A DNA stretch of 64,000 nucleotides from NCBI GenBank assembly GCA_023701435.1, contig JAMPXB010000004.1:1-64000 (forward strand), written 5' to 3'. This DNA comes from Bacteriovoracaceae bacterium. GTDB taxonomy: Bacteria; Bdellovibrionota; Bacteriovoracia; Bacteriovoracales; Bacteriovoracaceae. This document shows positions 34,335-42,621 of this stretch, one piece after another. The notes beneath the pieces are model-generated. The model did no database searches. It saw nothing but the letters and a program-made list of their open reading frames with translations, and was not told the origin of the DNA. Every line of letters begins with the position of its first letter. The first letter of the stretch is position 1. Both the position numbers and the translations under genes were made by a program.

Positions 34335-35599
34335 TATCTTCTCCCCTCTGTTTGAAGACGTTCAAGTTCTGTTTTAATCAGCTTCATTTGCAGAAGGTTT
34401 TGGGCCTGGGCAATTTTATTGTTTGTTAAAAGCAGTTCTGAATCATTTAACTGCAACTGACTTACTGAGCCGTTTCTAAATGATTGCAGGGCCACTTTGT
34501 AAGAACGTTCTGCCAGGCGAACAGCTTCTTTAATAGATTTATCTTTATCTTCCAGAGTGCTGTATTGCTGAATCAAAGAGGATTGCTCTTTAGCAGTCTC
34601 ACGTCTGATACGGCGGAGGTTAAGTTCAGAATTTGTCCGGTCAATTGTTCTGATTTTTCGCTCTTGTACTTTAGTCCCACCTAGAGGAAGGTCAAAATCC
34701 AATCGCAGACCAAATCTGGCAGTATCAGTCAGTAAGACTCCCGGAACTGCTAAGTCCGCATTGGTTGGAGCGTAACTGGCGAAGGCCGAAATCGTTGGCA
34801 TATAATCATCCTTCGCTAACTCTTCTTGAGCAGCGGCCAATTTTTGCTGATTTACAGCATTGGCCACATCCACAAAGCTATCAACAGGTTTTTCCAGTAA
34901 CGGATCCCGTGAGGTATCGGCCAGATTGGCATCGATATTTTTAATTTCTTCTACCGAGATATCCAGGAAAGAAGAGAGATCCTGAAGAGATCTTTCATAG
35001 CCCTTGGTTGCCTCATGCAAAAGGGGCTTACGGCTGGCCACATCGGCCTGCATCTTTAAGTTATCATTTTGGTTAATTCGACCAAATGAAACACGTTCAT
35101 TCAATGCGCTCTTATTGCTGTTGGCATTGGCCAGTGACTCTTGAGCAATCTTCAGGACGTTTTTATTGTAAGCAGCACTGTAAAAAAGCTGTTTGGCAGT
35201 TTTCACCACTTCTGCCACTGTCGCTTTGGCAGAATTGTTGGTAATTTCATTACTAAGCTTGGCAATTTTCACCCCTGAACTTAAACGTCCAAAAGTATAA
35301 ATCGGTTGAGTCAGACTAATTTCACCTTGTCGTGTTTCAATACCGCCCGGCAATCTCTTCTCAGGCAAAATATACAACTTTGACCAAGTGGCATTGGCCT
35401 TCAAGGTAGGAAACATATACGAGCGGGCCTGCTTAATTCTAATTTCCGCTTGCTCAATTTGATTCTTGGTAATGGCGCTGATTTCATTTCTTTCAATGGC
35501 CATTTTCACGACATCACTTTCTTTTAAAACCTCAGGAGTTTGTGCATTCAAAGCTCCTGACATCAAAACAGCGAGTGATGCTGCTTTCAACTTACGCAT
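34334..35599 (-). CDS. TolC family outer-membrane efflux protein
   Basis: The product has a signal peptide (ALNAQ) and the duplicated helical repeats of the outer-membrane efflux protein family (IRQARSYMFPTLKANATW-like, and YKVALQSFRNGSVSQLQL). It forms the outer-membrane channel of the tripartite pump. I chose the ATG at 35599, which has GGGAG at 6 nt, over that at 35611. It overlaps the upstream tetR gene by 8 bp. Confidence 0.9.
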   Translation of the reverse strand: MRKLKAASLAVLMSGALNAQTPEVLKESDVVKMAIERNEISAITKNQIEQAEIRIKQARSYMFPTLKANATWSKLYILPEKRLPGGIETRQGEISLTQPIYTFGRLSSGVKIAKLSNEITNNSAKATVAEVVKTAKQLFYSAAYNKNVLKIAQESLANANSNKSALNERVSFGRINQNDNLKMQADVASRKPLLHEATKGYERSLQDLSSFLDISVEEIKNIDANLADTSRDPLLEKPVDSFVDVANAVNQQKLAAAQEELAKDDYMPTISAFASYAPTNADLAVPGVLLTDTARFGLRLDFDLPLGGTKVQERKIRTIDRTNSELNLRRIRRETAKEQSSLIQQYSTLEDKDKSIKEAVRLAERSYKVALQSFRNGSVSQLQLNDSELLLTNNKIAQAQNLLQMKLIKTELERLQTEGRR

Positions 35600-36179
35600 A
35601 TATACTCCCATTACAGTTTTTTATGAGTTCTTTTGAGAATTCTTCGAAATTATTATTTAAACCTACGTAGACCACTTCACTTATCATTAACGAAAGAAGT
35701 ATGCGGGCAATGAGAAATATATTGATGTCTTGTTTGAGAACTTTTGAATCAATACCGGCCTGTAAAAATGCTTGAATCGCCTTAGCAATAGGACCAAAAA
35801 CAGTATTTTCTAAGTTCGGAGAATAGGCCTCTTTGGCATTCAAATCATTAATATGAATGCGGATAATTTTGGAATTCTTTTGGGTGATTTCACAGAAAGC
35901 GCTACAAAAGCTTAGAAGTTTTGAATCGAAATCAGCTCTGGTAAGGGCCGGTGTCAAAATCTGGCAGATTTTGACAATCTCGCTGTCACTCAGAACTTTA
36001 ATGCATTCTGAATAAAGTTTTTCTTTGCCACCAAAATAATAGGAAATCGCCGCCAGGTTACAGCCTGATTCTTCAGCGATTTGCCTGATACTCACTCCAT
36101 CGAATCCCCGGCGAGAAAATAAGGTGGTGGCACTTTCAAGAATAGAATTACGTTTGGCATCAGTTTCGGTGTTTGACAT
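35592..36179 (-). CDS. TetR family regulator of the RND operon
   Basis: The 195-residue regulator has an N-terminal TetR helix-turn-helix (ILESATTLFSRRGFDGVSIRQIAEESG, then ISYYFGGKEKLY) and a C-terminal ligand domain of the DUF1956/CerR type. It is the first gene of the tetR-tolC-adaptor-pump operon and probably represses it. A palindrome in the upstream region (36214-36229) is a likely operator. Confidence 0.9.
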   Translation of the reverse strand: MSNTETDAKRNSILESATTLFSRRGFDGVSIRQIAEESGCNLAAISYYFGGKEKLYSECIKVLSDSEIVKICQILTPALTRADFDSKLLSFCSAFCEITQKNSKIIRIHINDLNAKEAYSPNLENTVFGPIAKAIQAFLQAGIDSKVLKQDINIFLIARILLSLMISEVVYVGLNNNFEEFSKELIKNCNGSIYA

Positions 36180-36213
36180 AGCAAATACTTTAAAACCGAT
36201 GCTTTAAAATATC

Positions 36214-36229
36214 AATCAAATGTTTGATT
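36214..36229. promoter_or_regulatory. Candidate TetR operator palindrome
   Basis: AATCAAA-TG-TTTGATT is a perfect 16-bp inverted repeat 35 bp upstream of the tetR start codon, between the two tetR genes. The same palindrome is not present upstream of the second tetR gene. Confidence 0.5.
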
Positions 36230-36283
36230 TGCAGGTATGTTCTACCATGAATTACTTTTATTTTCAGCAAGTTACATTCAACC

Positions 36284-36877
36284 TTAAAAAATGCCTGTGG
36301 TAAGAATCTCTATGTGTTGCGCCACAAAATCATGGCGGGTTTGGGGATCTGCCATGTCCTTTTGCTTGAAAGATTTTGAGACTTCCGCAAAGAGAACCTG
36401 CATGAAAATGGGATTGGTCAAATAATTACAGAGAAATTCGACTTCAAGGTCCTTGCGAATTATACCCTTATTCTGAGCTTCTTTTAGAAACGCCGTAATT
36501 GCTTCTGGAATTTGATTAAAAATCGTCTGAACACTATCCATGGCGGACTTAGAATTTACATCCTTGCTGATAATGAGAATGGCCTCACGATTGGTATAAG
36601 AATGTTCAAAGAACTGATCCAGAAACAATTTCAATTTTGCTTTAAAGTCGGCCTTGTTTTCCGGTGTGGTAAGTACAGAGTTAATGATGGCCATGACATT
36701 CTGACCTTCTTCTCTCAAACAAGAATGATAAAGCTCCTCTTTACTACCAAAATGATAAGAAATAGCACTCACGTTACAGTGAACTTTGTCACAGATGGAC
36801 CTAATGCTCACACCATCAAATCCGTGCTTAGCAAATAGTTTACGGGCCTTCTTGAGAATTGCTTCTTTAGTATCTAT
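36284..36877 (-). CDS. Second TetR family regulator, apparent AUA start
   Basis: It is a paralogue of the regulator at 35592 with the same DNA-binding region (LFAKHGFDGVSIRSICDKV, then ISYHFGSKEELYHSC). The first ATG/GTG/TTG in frame is the GTG at 36811, which would cut off helix 1 of the DNA-binding domain. The frame is open further up to an ATA codon at 36877, preceded by GGAGG at 6 nt, giving 197 residues, close to the paralogue's 195. An in-frame stop lies 7 codons before the ATA, so the full domain needs either an AUA start or a start-codon mutation that weakened the gene. Confidence 0.75.
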   Translation of the reverse strand: MDTKEAILKKARKLFAKHGFDGVSIRSICDKVHCNVSAISYHFGSKEELYHSCLREEGQNVMAIINSVLTTPENKADFKAKLKLFLDQFFEHSYTNREAILIISKDVNSKSAMDSVQTIFNQIPEAITAFLKEAQNKGIIRKDLEVEFLCNYLTNPIFMQVLFAEVSKSFKQKDMADPQTRHDFVAQHIEILTTGIF

Positions 36878-36973
36878 GGTATTCCTCCGGATATACTAAA
36901 AGTTAGCCTGAAATCACCGGAGTTGTACATAAAGTTTTAATTTTCTGGGATATGGAGCAGGAAATTCTCTAAC

Positions 36974-37540
36974 TTACTTGATTTCTGTTTTCAGTAAAGT
37001 AAAGACATCCACGACTCCGGGAACACTGCCTACTAAGTCTTCGGCCACTCTTTGCATGCCTTTTGAAGCAATATTCCCTTTTAAGTAGACGCAACCGTCT
37101 TCAACCTGAACTTCCATACGGGAAGCATCCACTTCATGGCTATTTTCAAGGGCCATACAGACTTCTTCGCGAATTCGTTCATCTGTCCGCTTCCATCCTT
37201 TAGGACCACGACCAGTAAAATTCCTTTCTGGATGCAAGTCAGGTCTTAAATCTGAGCGGGCGATGTTGTCCATCGGTTCGGAAATCTGGTTCCATGATGT
37301 TCCTGTGCGGCCACGGCTTAAATCAGTGTCGCGAGGATAATCAAAACGGTGGGCCCTCTTAGGATAACCTTCACCATGATTAGGAAAATAATCATTCGTC
37401 TCAATATCAAAATCATCTTCAAAAGGCACCCCGGTAACACCTCCCCGGTGCTGATCACGGTCCATGCTTTTTATGCGGCTATTATCATATTGATCGCTGA
37501 AGCCACCAAAACCGTATTTTTCTTTTTCAGGCTGTTTCAC
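36974..37540 (-). CDS. BON domain protein with RGPxGW linker
   Basis: This 188-residue hydrophilic protein has no signal peptide. The first 110 residues are charged and low-complexity (many Arg, Asp, Gly). A motif RGPKGWKRTDERIREEV leads into a BON domain (VDASRMEVQVEDGCVYLKG, then RVAEDLVGSVPGVVDV). It is related to the gene at 37697. The BON domain suggests binding to a membrane or polymer surface; the long polar N-terminus suggests a stress or desiccation role, but that is inference. Confidence 0.78.
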   Translation of the reverse strand: MKQPEKEKYGFGGFSDQYDNSRIKSMDRDQHRGGVTGVPFEDDFDIETNDYFPNHGEGYPKRAHRFDYPRDTDLSRGRTGTSWNQISEPMDNIARSDLRPDLHPERNFTGRGPKGWKRTDERIREEVCMALENSHEVDASRMEVQVEDGCVYLKGNIASKGMQRVAEDLVGSVPGVVDVFTLLKTEIK

Positions 37541-37696
37541 GATGAAGCTCCTTGTTTAAAATACAAATGGCCATCCTAAGACGGCCAGTTGTGTCACTCC
37601 CGGCGCTCAACAGAAATTCTGTTCAGAAACCTTGAGGACTAAATCCATGGTAGTGAAGCTCCTCCTGAAAGAGAACTTCTTTAACATGGATTTACT

Positions 37697-38050
37697 CTAA
37701 AGCTTTTTAAAACTAATCTTGTTCATTACATCCTGAACACCTTGAATATTATCCACACATTCCTCTGCGGCCTTCTTCATATAGCGGTCACGAACAGAAC
37801 CGGTTAAGAAAACTATTCCATCGTGAACCTCTACTTCAACCTGACGGGCATCGACCTCAGGACTTCGATATAAGGCTTCATTGACGGCTTCTCTGATAGA
37901 ATCATCACTTCTTCGCCACCCACGGGGACCTCTGCCTATATAGGAAGACTCTATTGCTTCACTAAAGTCAGGATTCCTTCTAGTAAATCGTTCATGTTTT
38001 CCAACAGCGGTACCAGGAAAAGGTGAATCATAGTGGTCATTGTTAATCAT
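37697..38050 (-). CDS. Short BON domain protein with RGPxGW linker
   Basis: The 117-residue protein shares the motif RGPRGWRRSDDSIREAV and a single BON domain (VDARQVEVEVHDGIVFLTGSV). I chose the ATG at 38050 because AAAGGAG lies 8 nt upstream; the longer frame from 38122 would overlap the upstream gene. It follows the lipoprotein gene at 38064 by 13 bp and is probably co-transcribed. Confidence 0.8.
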   Translation of the reverse strand: MINNDHYDSPFPGTAVGKHERFTRRNPDFSEAIESSYIGRGPRGWRRSDDSIREAVNEALYRSPEVDARQVEVEVHDGIVFLTGSVRDRYMKKAAEECVDNIQGVQDVMNKISFKKL

Positions 38051-38063
38051 AATCGACTCCTTT

Positions 38064-39218
38064 CTAATCATCATCTTCACGAATGACTTGTGGATCACGA
38101 TCGTCATAAAAGATGACTTCATGATGATCCATTATTTGACGTTGGTCTGGAGTAACTGGACTAATCGGCTCCATCTCGTAATGGCATTGCTCGGGAGGAT
38201 TAGAACCAGAAGTTCGCTCCAAAACACTTATGACTGGTGCCACCCCAATCTCTGTACATCCTCCAGCAGGGGAACAAGTATTAATATTATCAACTGTCAC
38301 CAACCATTGACCTGGGCGACAGACAAAGACTCGGACAGTGCCATCATTGTTAATAACCTCGGTTGTTTCGCCTCCTGTACACTTAACACCGCGGATTAAT
38401 AGATTATTTGATAAGCGGGTATTAAAAGCTGTTTGCGCAGGACATTCAGGTTCAGGGGTCGGTGTTGGAACAGGTACCGGCACAGGTACTGGCACTTCTT
38501 CCGAGTCAGCTACACGAATAAGAACTCCACAAGCAATTGGTAGTGTTCGATGTGAAGGGGCATTATCTCGGGAAGCAACTGAATCCGGTAAGATCTTAAA
38601 GCTGCTTACACCATGAACCATCACTATTCTGCCGGCCAGATTTAAATTTTCAGAAGGATCAAGTTTCATGATGTCATCAGTGCTCACTGTATCGACCACC
38701 CTTAAATCGGCCAGCATCCTGGCGAGGGAAGTTTCTTCATCATAATCATAATTGCCAAAACCGTTTGCAACCGGATAAACACCGCCCGCAGCTTGAGAAG
38801 TTAAATCATTATCCAAAGGAATCAAGATCTGATCGGCTGAACTAAGGGCCTCAATGTAGTCTATATAACCATCCTGGTTGCTGTCATTAACGGGAGTCGG
38901 ACAGCTCCGACCACTATAAACGTACTGACGATGAATGATATTTGCTGGTGTATTATTGGCATCCACTTCTGCATCCACTTCATCTCCTCTAATTCTGATC
39001 TCTGCTTCAATCTGTGAGGAACCGGCAGCAGTAACATTAAGTGGAGTTAAAATTGCCTGATAGGTGCCCTGATCTTCTTGCTGCTCTTCACTCTGTGGAG
39101 GTGGTGGTGCAACACTGCTTCCGTCGTCATCATCATCACTGCCACAGGCCACAAATAAATTGAGAAGAGATAAGAAGAGCAAAAAAGGAGTCATCTTTTT
39201 CAATCGCAAAACATTCAT
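38064..39218 (-). CDS. Lipoprotein with EF-hand-like loop (paralogue A)
   Basis: The 384-residue lipoprotein has a lipobox LFVACG followed by an acidic Asp run. Its core (about residues 50-245) is paralogous to the divergent gene at 39447: VYSGRSCP, a calcium-loop-like DSNQDGYIDYIEAL, ILIPLDNDL, LADL, LAGRIVMVHG and LPIACGVL. The core resembles CHRD-like domains, but I am not certain. A VPVPVPVPTPTP linker leads to a C-terminal Cys-rich domain of about 110 residues that the paralogue lacks. It is probably exposed in the periplasm or on the surface. Confidence 0.75.
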   Translation of the reverse strand: MNVLRLKKMTPFLLFLSLLNLFVACGSDDDDDGSSVAPPPPQSEEQQEDQGTYQAILTPLNVTAAGSSQIEAEIRIRGDEVDAEVDANNTPANIIHRQYVYSGRSCPTPVNDSNQDGYIDYIEALSSADQILIPLDNDLTSQAAGGVYPVANGFGNYDYDEETSLARMLADLRVVDTVSTDDIMKLDPSENLNLAGRIVMVHGVSSFKILPDSVASRDNAPSHRTLPIACGVLIRVADSEEVPVPVPVPVPTPTPEPECPAQTAFNTRLSNNLLIRGVKCTGGETTEVINNDGTVRVFVCRPGQWLVTVDNINTCSPAGGCTEIGVAPVISVLERTSGSNPPEQCHYEMEPISPVTPDQRQIMDHHEVIFYDDRDPQVIREDDD

Positions 39219-39365
39219 AGTTAGTCTCCTGATTAAAGTCAGAACCTCCTCTCTCCTAAGGCAAGGTCAGTGCCGGCCCCAAGTAAGAAAAATGATAACG
39301 CTGTCATATTTTTCCAAATGCTACAGGTTAAACTGCCCCGAACGCGGACTGCACACTTAACCATT

Positions 39366-39383
39366 CTTAAGGTCGTCCTTAAG
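39366..39383. promoter_or_regulatory. Inverted repeat between divergent lipoprotein genes
   Basis: CTTAAGG-TCGT-CCTTAAG is a perfect 7-bp inverted repeat in the 228-bp region between the two paralogous lipoprotein genes. It could be a shared operator. Nothing else in the region is clear. Confidence 0.35.
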
Positions 39384-39446
39384 TAGACAAAAAAAGATTA
39401 TCCTTTCAAGATGAACTGTTTTTGTACTCAAAACTTCGAGGAACAA

Positions 39447-40211
39447 ATGAAAGAAATAACAAAAAAATCTCTATCACTGCTCAGTCTCTGTTGTTTGCTG
39501 GTCTCTTGCGGAGAAGCTACTGACTCCAAGTCTACTCCTTCAGCGCAGGCACCAGATAATGAAATGACCCAAAATGAAATCATCGTCAGTGATGGCTCGA
39601 ATATTAATGGTTTTTATGCAGCCGATTTGGTCCCTGTTAACTACAACCTCCACTTTATGAAAGTGGGAGTGGCTGGAGTTGAAAGAGAGGATGATCGATT
39701 CTCAGCCTACGTCAGACTTAAATATGGGCCCAAAGACATAGAGCATGCTCAGGCCATTTATACCGGGCGAAGATGTCCCAATATTAATGATGATTTAAAT
39801 AAAGATGCTTATATCGACATCAAAGAAGCATTGATCGCTATTGGAAAAATAACGATTCCTCTCGATGACAATATTGATTCTCAGGCAGAAGGTCAGTATC
39901 AGTACCCACGAGGAGATATCCATACCGGCAAATATTATTATGAGCGAACTGCCAGTTTTGAAAGTATGTTTGCCGATCTTAAAAGCGAGGATACTGATCC
40001 TGAAGACAACATCATTAAAATACCCGAAGATGAGGGCCTGACTTTTCCTGGCCGGGTAGTACTTATTCAAGGGGCAAGTGAGAAAAAAGAGCTACCAGAA
40101 ACCGTGGCTTCTTTTGAAGGCATTTCTCCTTACAAGTCAATTCCTGTTGCTTGCGGAGTATTATGGAAAGTGAAAGAAAGACCCGCTGAACTTATGCCGG
40201 ATGGACAGTGA
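39447..40211 (+). CDS. Lipoprotein with EF-hand-like loop (paralogue B)
   Basis: The 254-residue lipoprotein (lipobox LLVSCG) is paralogous to the gene at 38064 across its whole mature length: IYTGRRCP, DLNKDAYIDIKEAL as the calcium-loop-like segment, ITIPLDDN, MFADL, FPGRVVLIQG and IPVACGVLWKV. It lacks the Pro-rich linker and C-terminal domain. I chose the ATG at 39447 with GAGG at 5 nt over that at 39411. The stop overlaps the GTG start of the next gene. Confidence 0.75.
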   Translation: MKEITKKSLSLLSLCCLLVSCGEATDSKSTPSAQAPDNEMTQNEIIVSDGSNINGFYAADLVPVNYNLHFMKVGVAGVEREDDRFSAYVRLKYGPKDIEHAQAIYTGRRCPNINDDLNKDAYIDIKEALIAIGKITIPLDDNIDSQAEGQYQYPRGDIHTGKYYYERTASFESMFADLKSEDTDPEDNIIKIPEDEGLTFPGRVVLIQGASEKKELPETVASFEGISPYKSIPVACGVLWKVKERPAELMPDGQ

Positions 40212-40960
40212 CCAAGAAAAAAAACCGTTTTCCCAGGGCCCTGTATCATAGTCATAAACCCGAAGACATTGTCAGACGTCTTCAAAGTGTGAAGGCCAAG
40301 AGTTACATTAAAGATTTTGTCTATGGCGCCATTGACGGTACGGTTACGACTTTTGCTATTGTTGCCGGAGTGATAGGGGCCCAAATGCCCAATTATGCCA
40401 TCCTGATTTTGGGCGCGGCCAATATCCTCGCCGATGGATTTTCCATGGCCGCTAGTAATTACCTCGGAACAAAAACTGAAATTGACCAACTAAATCTCCT
40501 GTTTGATTTTGAATCTGAACAGATAAAAAATGATCCTCAAGGAGAGAAAGAAGAGATTCGTCAAATTTATAAGGCAAAGGGCCTTCGTGGTGAGGTACTG
40601 GACTTTGCTGTGGAGAACATCGTTAAGGATAGGGAGAAATGGCTATCAACGATGCTGCAGGAAGAATATGGTTTGTCAGGGCAGTTTCCTTCTGCCTTCA
40701 AAGCGGCCATCATGACTTTTATCGCTTTTATTATTTTCGGCATGGTTCCACTGGCCCCCTATATCATTCTCGAACATCCATCTTTTCTTCTGACGTCAAT
40801 TTTAACCGGAGTGGCTTTTTTTTCAGTAGGCTGTCTGAAAAGCCGATGGTCATTAGAATCCGCCTGGCTTTCCGGACTTAAAACACTGGCCATTGGTACG
40901 ATGGCCGCCGCGCTCGCCTATTACACTGGTAAATCCCTTAATGGATTAATGATTCGTTAA
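40208..40960 (+). CDS. VIT1/CCC1 family metal transporter
   Basis: The 250-residue membrane protein has about five TM helices and the family's first-helix motif DFVYGAIDGTVTTFAIVAG, followed by ANILADGFSMAASNYLG. The central acidic helix (EKEEIRQIYKAKGL) resembles the metal-binding domain of VIT1-type iron or manganese transporters. It starts at a GTG that overlaps the upstream stop (GTGA), so translation is coupled to the lipoprotein. It overlaps the convergent YceI gene by 4 bp. Confidence 0.88.
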   Translation: MTKKKNRFPRALYHSHKPEDIVRRLQSVKAKSYIKDFVYGAIDGTVTTFAIVAGVIGAQMPNYAILILGAANILADGFSMAASNYLGTKTEIDQLNLLFDFESEQIKNDPQGEKEEIRQIYKAKGLRGEVLDFAVENIVKDREKWLSTMLQEEYGLSGQFPSAFKAAIMTFIAFIIFGMVPLAPYIILEHPSFLLTSILTGVAFFSVGCLKSRWSLESAWLSGLKTLAIGTMAAALAYYTGKSLNGLMIR

Positions 40961-41574
40961 TTGGTCTTAGGTGCCTTAGGATCCTGATAAATTCCTTCAG
41001 AGATGATATTGATCGTCACCTCATCTCCGACTACGGGGCCTGCCTCAACTATATCGTTGTACTTAATATTGAAGTCCTGGCGATTAATTTTTCCTGTGGC
41101 ACGAACAGCGGCTCGAATATTTTTCCATGTGTCTTTAACCGAACCGCTATATTTACCAGTCAGTGTCACTTCTTTTGTTACATCCTTAATTGTCAGATCT
41201 CCGATAACTTTAAAATCATCAAGCTTTCCAATAAACTTTTTACTTTTGAATGTCATATTAGGGAATTTTGTCACTTCAAAAAAATCGGCACTCTTTAAAT
41301 GTTCATCGCGTTTTTGCACACCGGTATCCAGTGAACTCACAGGAATAAGTACATCAATCTTACAATCTTCCATTTTAGGAGAAAGCGTAAAGTCACCTTT
41401 CACATCATTAAATCGACCTTGTACTTGTGAAATCACAAAGTGGTCGATCAAAAAAGAGACCCTGGTATGGGCGGCATCAATGTTATACTTTCCTGGAGTG
41501 AGCTTTAATCCTGCGGCAAACCCACTGAGTGAGAACAACATGAGAAGTAAGAATGCAGTGAACTTCGCTTTCAT
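40957..41574 (-). CDS. YceI family periplasmic lipid-binding protein
   Basis: The 205-residue exported protein has a signal peptide ending GFAAG and a YceI lipocalin-like domain: YNIDAAHTRVSFLIDHF, SLDTGVQKRDEHLKSADFF, PNMTFKSKKF and DFNIKYNDIVEAGPVVGDEV. The family binds polyisoprenoids or similar lipids. A second, cytoplasmic-looking copy lies at 62865. AAGGAG precedes the ATG. Confidence 0.9.
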   Translation of the reverse strand: MKAKFTAFLLLMLFSLSGFAAGLKLTPGKYNIDAAHTRVSFLIDHFVISQVQGRFNDVKGDFTLSPKMEDCKIDVLIPVSSLDTGVQKRDEHLKSADFFEVTKFPNMTFKSKKFIGKLDDFKVIGDLTIKDVTKEVTLTGKYSGSVKDTWKNIRAAVRATGKINRQDFNIKYNDIVEAGPVVGDEVTINIISEGIYQDPKAPKTN

Positions 41575-41661
41575 TTGAAACTCCTTTTAAACATTGCTGA
41601 ACTAACATAACAGCAACATTGTGGTCATTTCAAATGACTGGGATAGATAGGAAAAAGAGCG

Positions 41662-42531
41662 TTAGCCGAACGTCATTGAACGCATGGAAAGAGAGCCCAA
41701 CTCCATGCTTTCATGTATAAACTTGACCTGCTCTTTTTCATCAGAAGCTCCATAAGCATAAAGAAGCGGAAGATAATGCTCTAAAGATGGATGCGCTACT
41801 TGCCACAAGGATTGGGATTTGGAATCCTTGCCTAAAAGTGTCTTCAAATCTTTTTCCAAGAGCGCCTTTTTGATCATTTCATCAAATTCCACGGCCCAAT
41901 CAACCGGCTTGGCACTTTCCTGCCACACCACTCTTCTAAGATTATGAGTCACATTTCCACTGCCCATGATCAGTACTCCCTGATCTCTTAGCGGTTTCAA
42001 TTCCACCGCCAGTCTCAAGTGATCTTCTAAAGTCAGGTTCTGATTCAAGCTTAATTGCAATACCGGAATGTCTGCCTCAGGATACATAAATTTTAAAAGA
42101 GTCCAAGTACCATGATCAAGGCCCCAGCTGCTGTCTGCTTCCACTTGATGGAGCTTGACCAGATCGATCACCTTATCAGCGATCTGTGGTGCTCCTGCAG
42201 CCGGATATTGAATTTTATATAATGCCTCCGGAAAACCACCAAAATCATGAATGGTCTTCGGCTTATCCACTTTAAGAACTTTCGTTCCCCGGGTCTCCCA
42301 ATGGGCCGAAACACTAAGGATCGCCGAAGGCTTCGGCATATCTTTGGGAAAGGCACTTAGAAATTCTGTAAAACTATTATTTTGAATGGCATTCATGGGT
42401 GAGCCATGACCAAGAAACATGGTAGGCATTCTTACAGACTTTTGGGGGCCAGATTGAGTAATACCTGCTTTAACTAAAAGTCCAGTCATAGTGCCCCCAA
42501 TTAAACTTCCTAAAAATATTCTTCTATTCAT
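41662..42531 (-). CDS. LigB-superfamily 4,5-DOPA dioxygenase-like protein, Tat-exported
   Basis: The protein matches the YgiD/4,5-DOPA extradiol dioxygenase family. Metal-binding histidines are present: LGHGSPMNA, SVSAHWETRG, LDHGTWTLLK and GNVTHNLRR. Unlike E. coli YgiD it begins MNRRIFLGS followed by a hydrophobic stretch, a likely twin-arginine signal. I chose the ATG at 42531: an extended -10 (TGCGATAAT, 42539-42547) ends 7 nt before it, which would exclude the ATG at 42540. It is divergent from a LysR gene. Confidence 0.82.
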   Translation of the reverse strand: MNRRIFLGSLIGGTMTGLLVKAGITQSGPQKSVRMPTMFLGHGSPMNAIQNNSFTEFLSAFPKDMPKPSAILSVSAHWETRGTKVLKVDKPKTIHDFGGFPEALYKIQYPAAGAPQIADKVIDLVKLHQVEADSSWGLDHGTWTLLKFMYPEADIPVLQLSLNQNLTLEDHLRLAVELKPLRDQGVLIMGSGNVTHNLRRVVWQESAKPVDWAVEFDEMIKKALLEKDLKTLLGKDSKSQSLWQVAHPSLEHYLPLLYAYGASDEKEQVKFIHESMELGSLSMRSMTFG

Positions 42532-42538
42532 GGTTCCC

Positions 42539-42547
42539 ATTATCGCA
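42539..42547 (-). promoter_or_regulatory. Extended -10 element, near-leaderless start at 42531
   Basis: TGCGATAAT on the minus strand is followed by 7 nt and then ATG. The hexamer GATAAT matches TATAAT at five of six positions. Confidence 0.5.
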
Positions 42548-42621
42548 TGATTTGATTAATGCCTAAAGTGGACAAAAATGAGTATCAGTGTTTCAATAAA
42601 TGCAACAATAAGGACGCAGAG

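Noticed and set aside
38456-38500. Simple repeat that might be a phase-variable tract
   Set aside because: It encodes the VP/TP linker in 6-bp units but is short and imperfect, so slippage is not strongly suggested.
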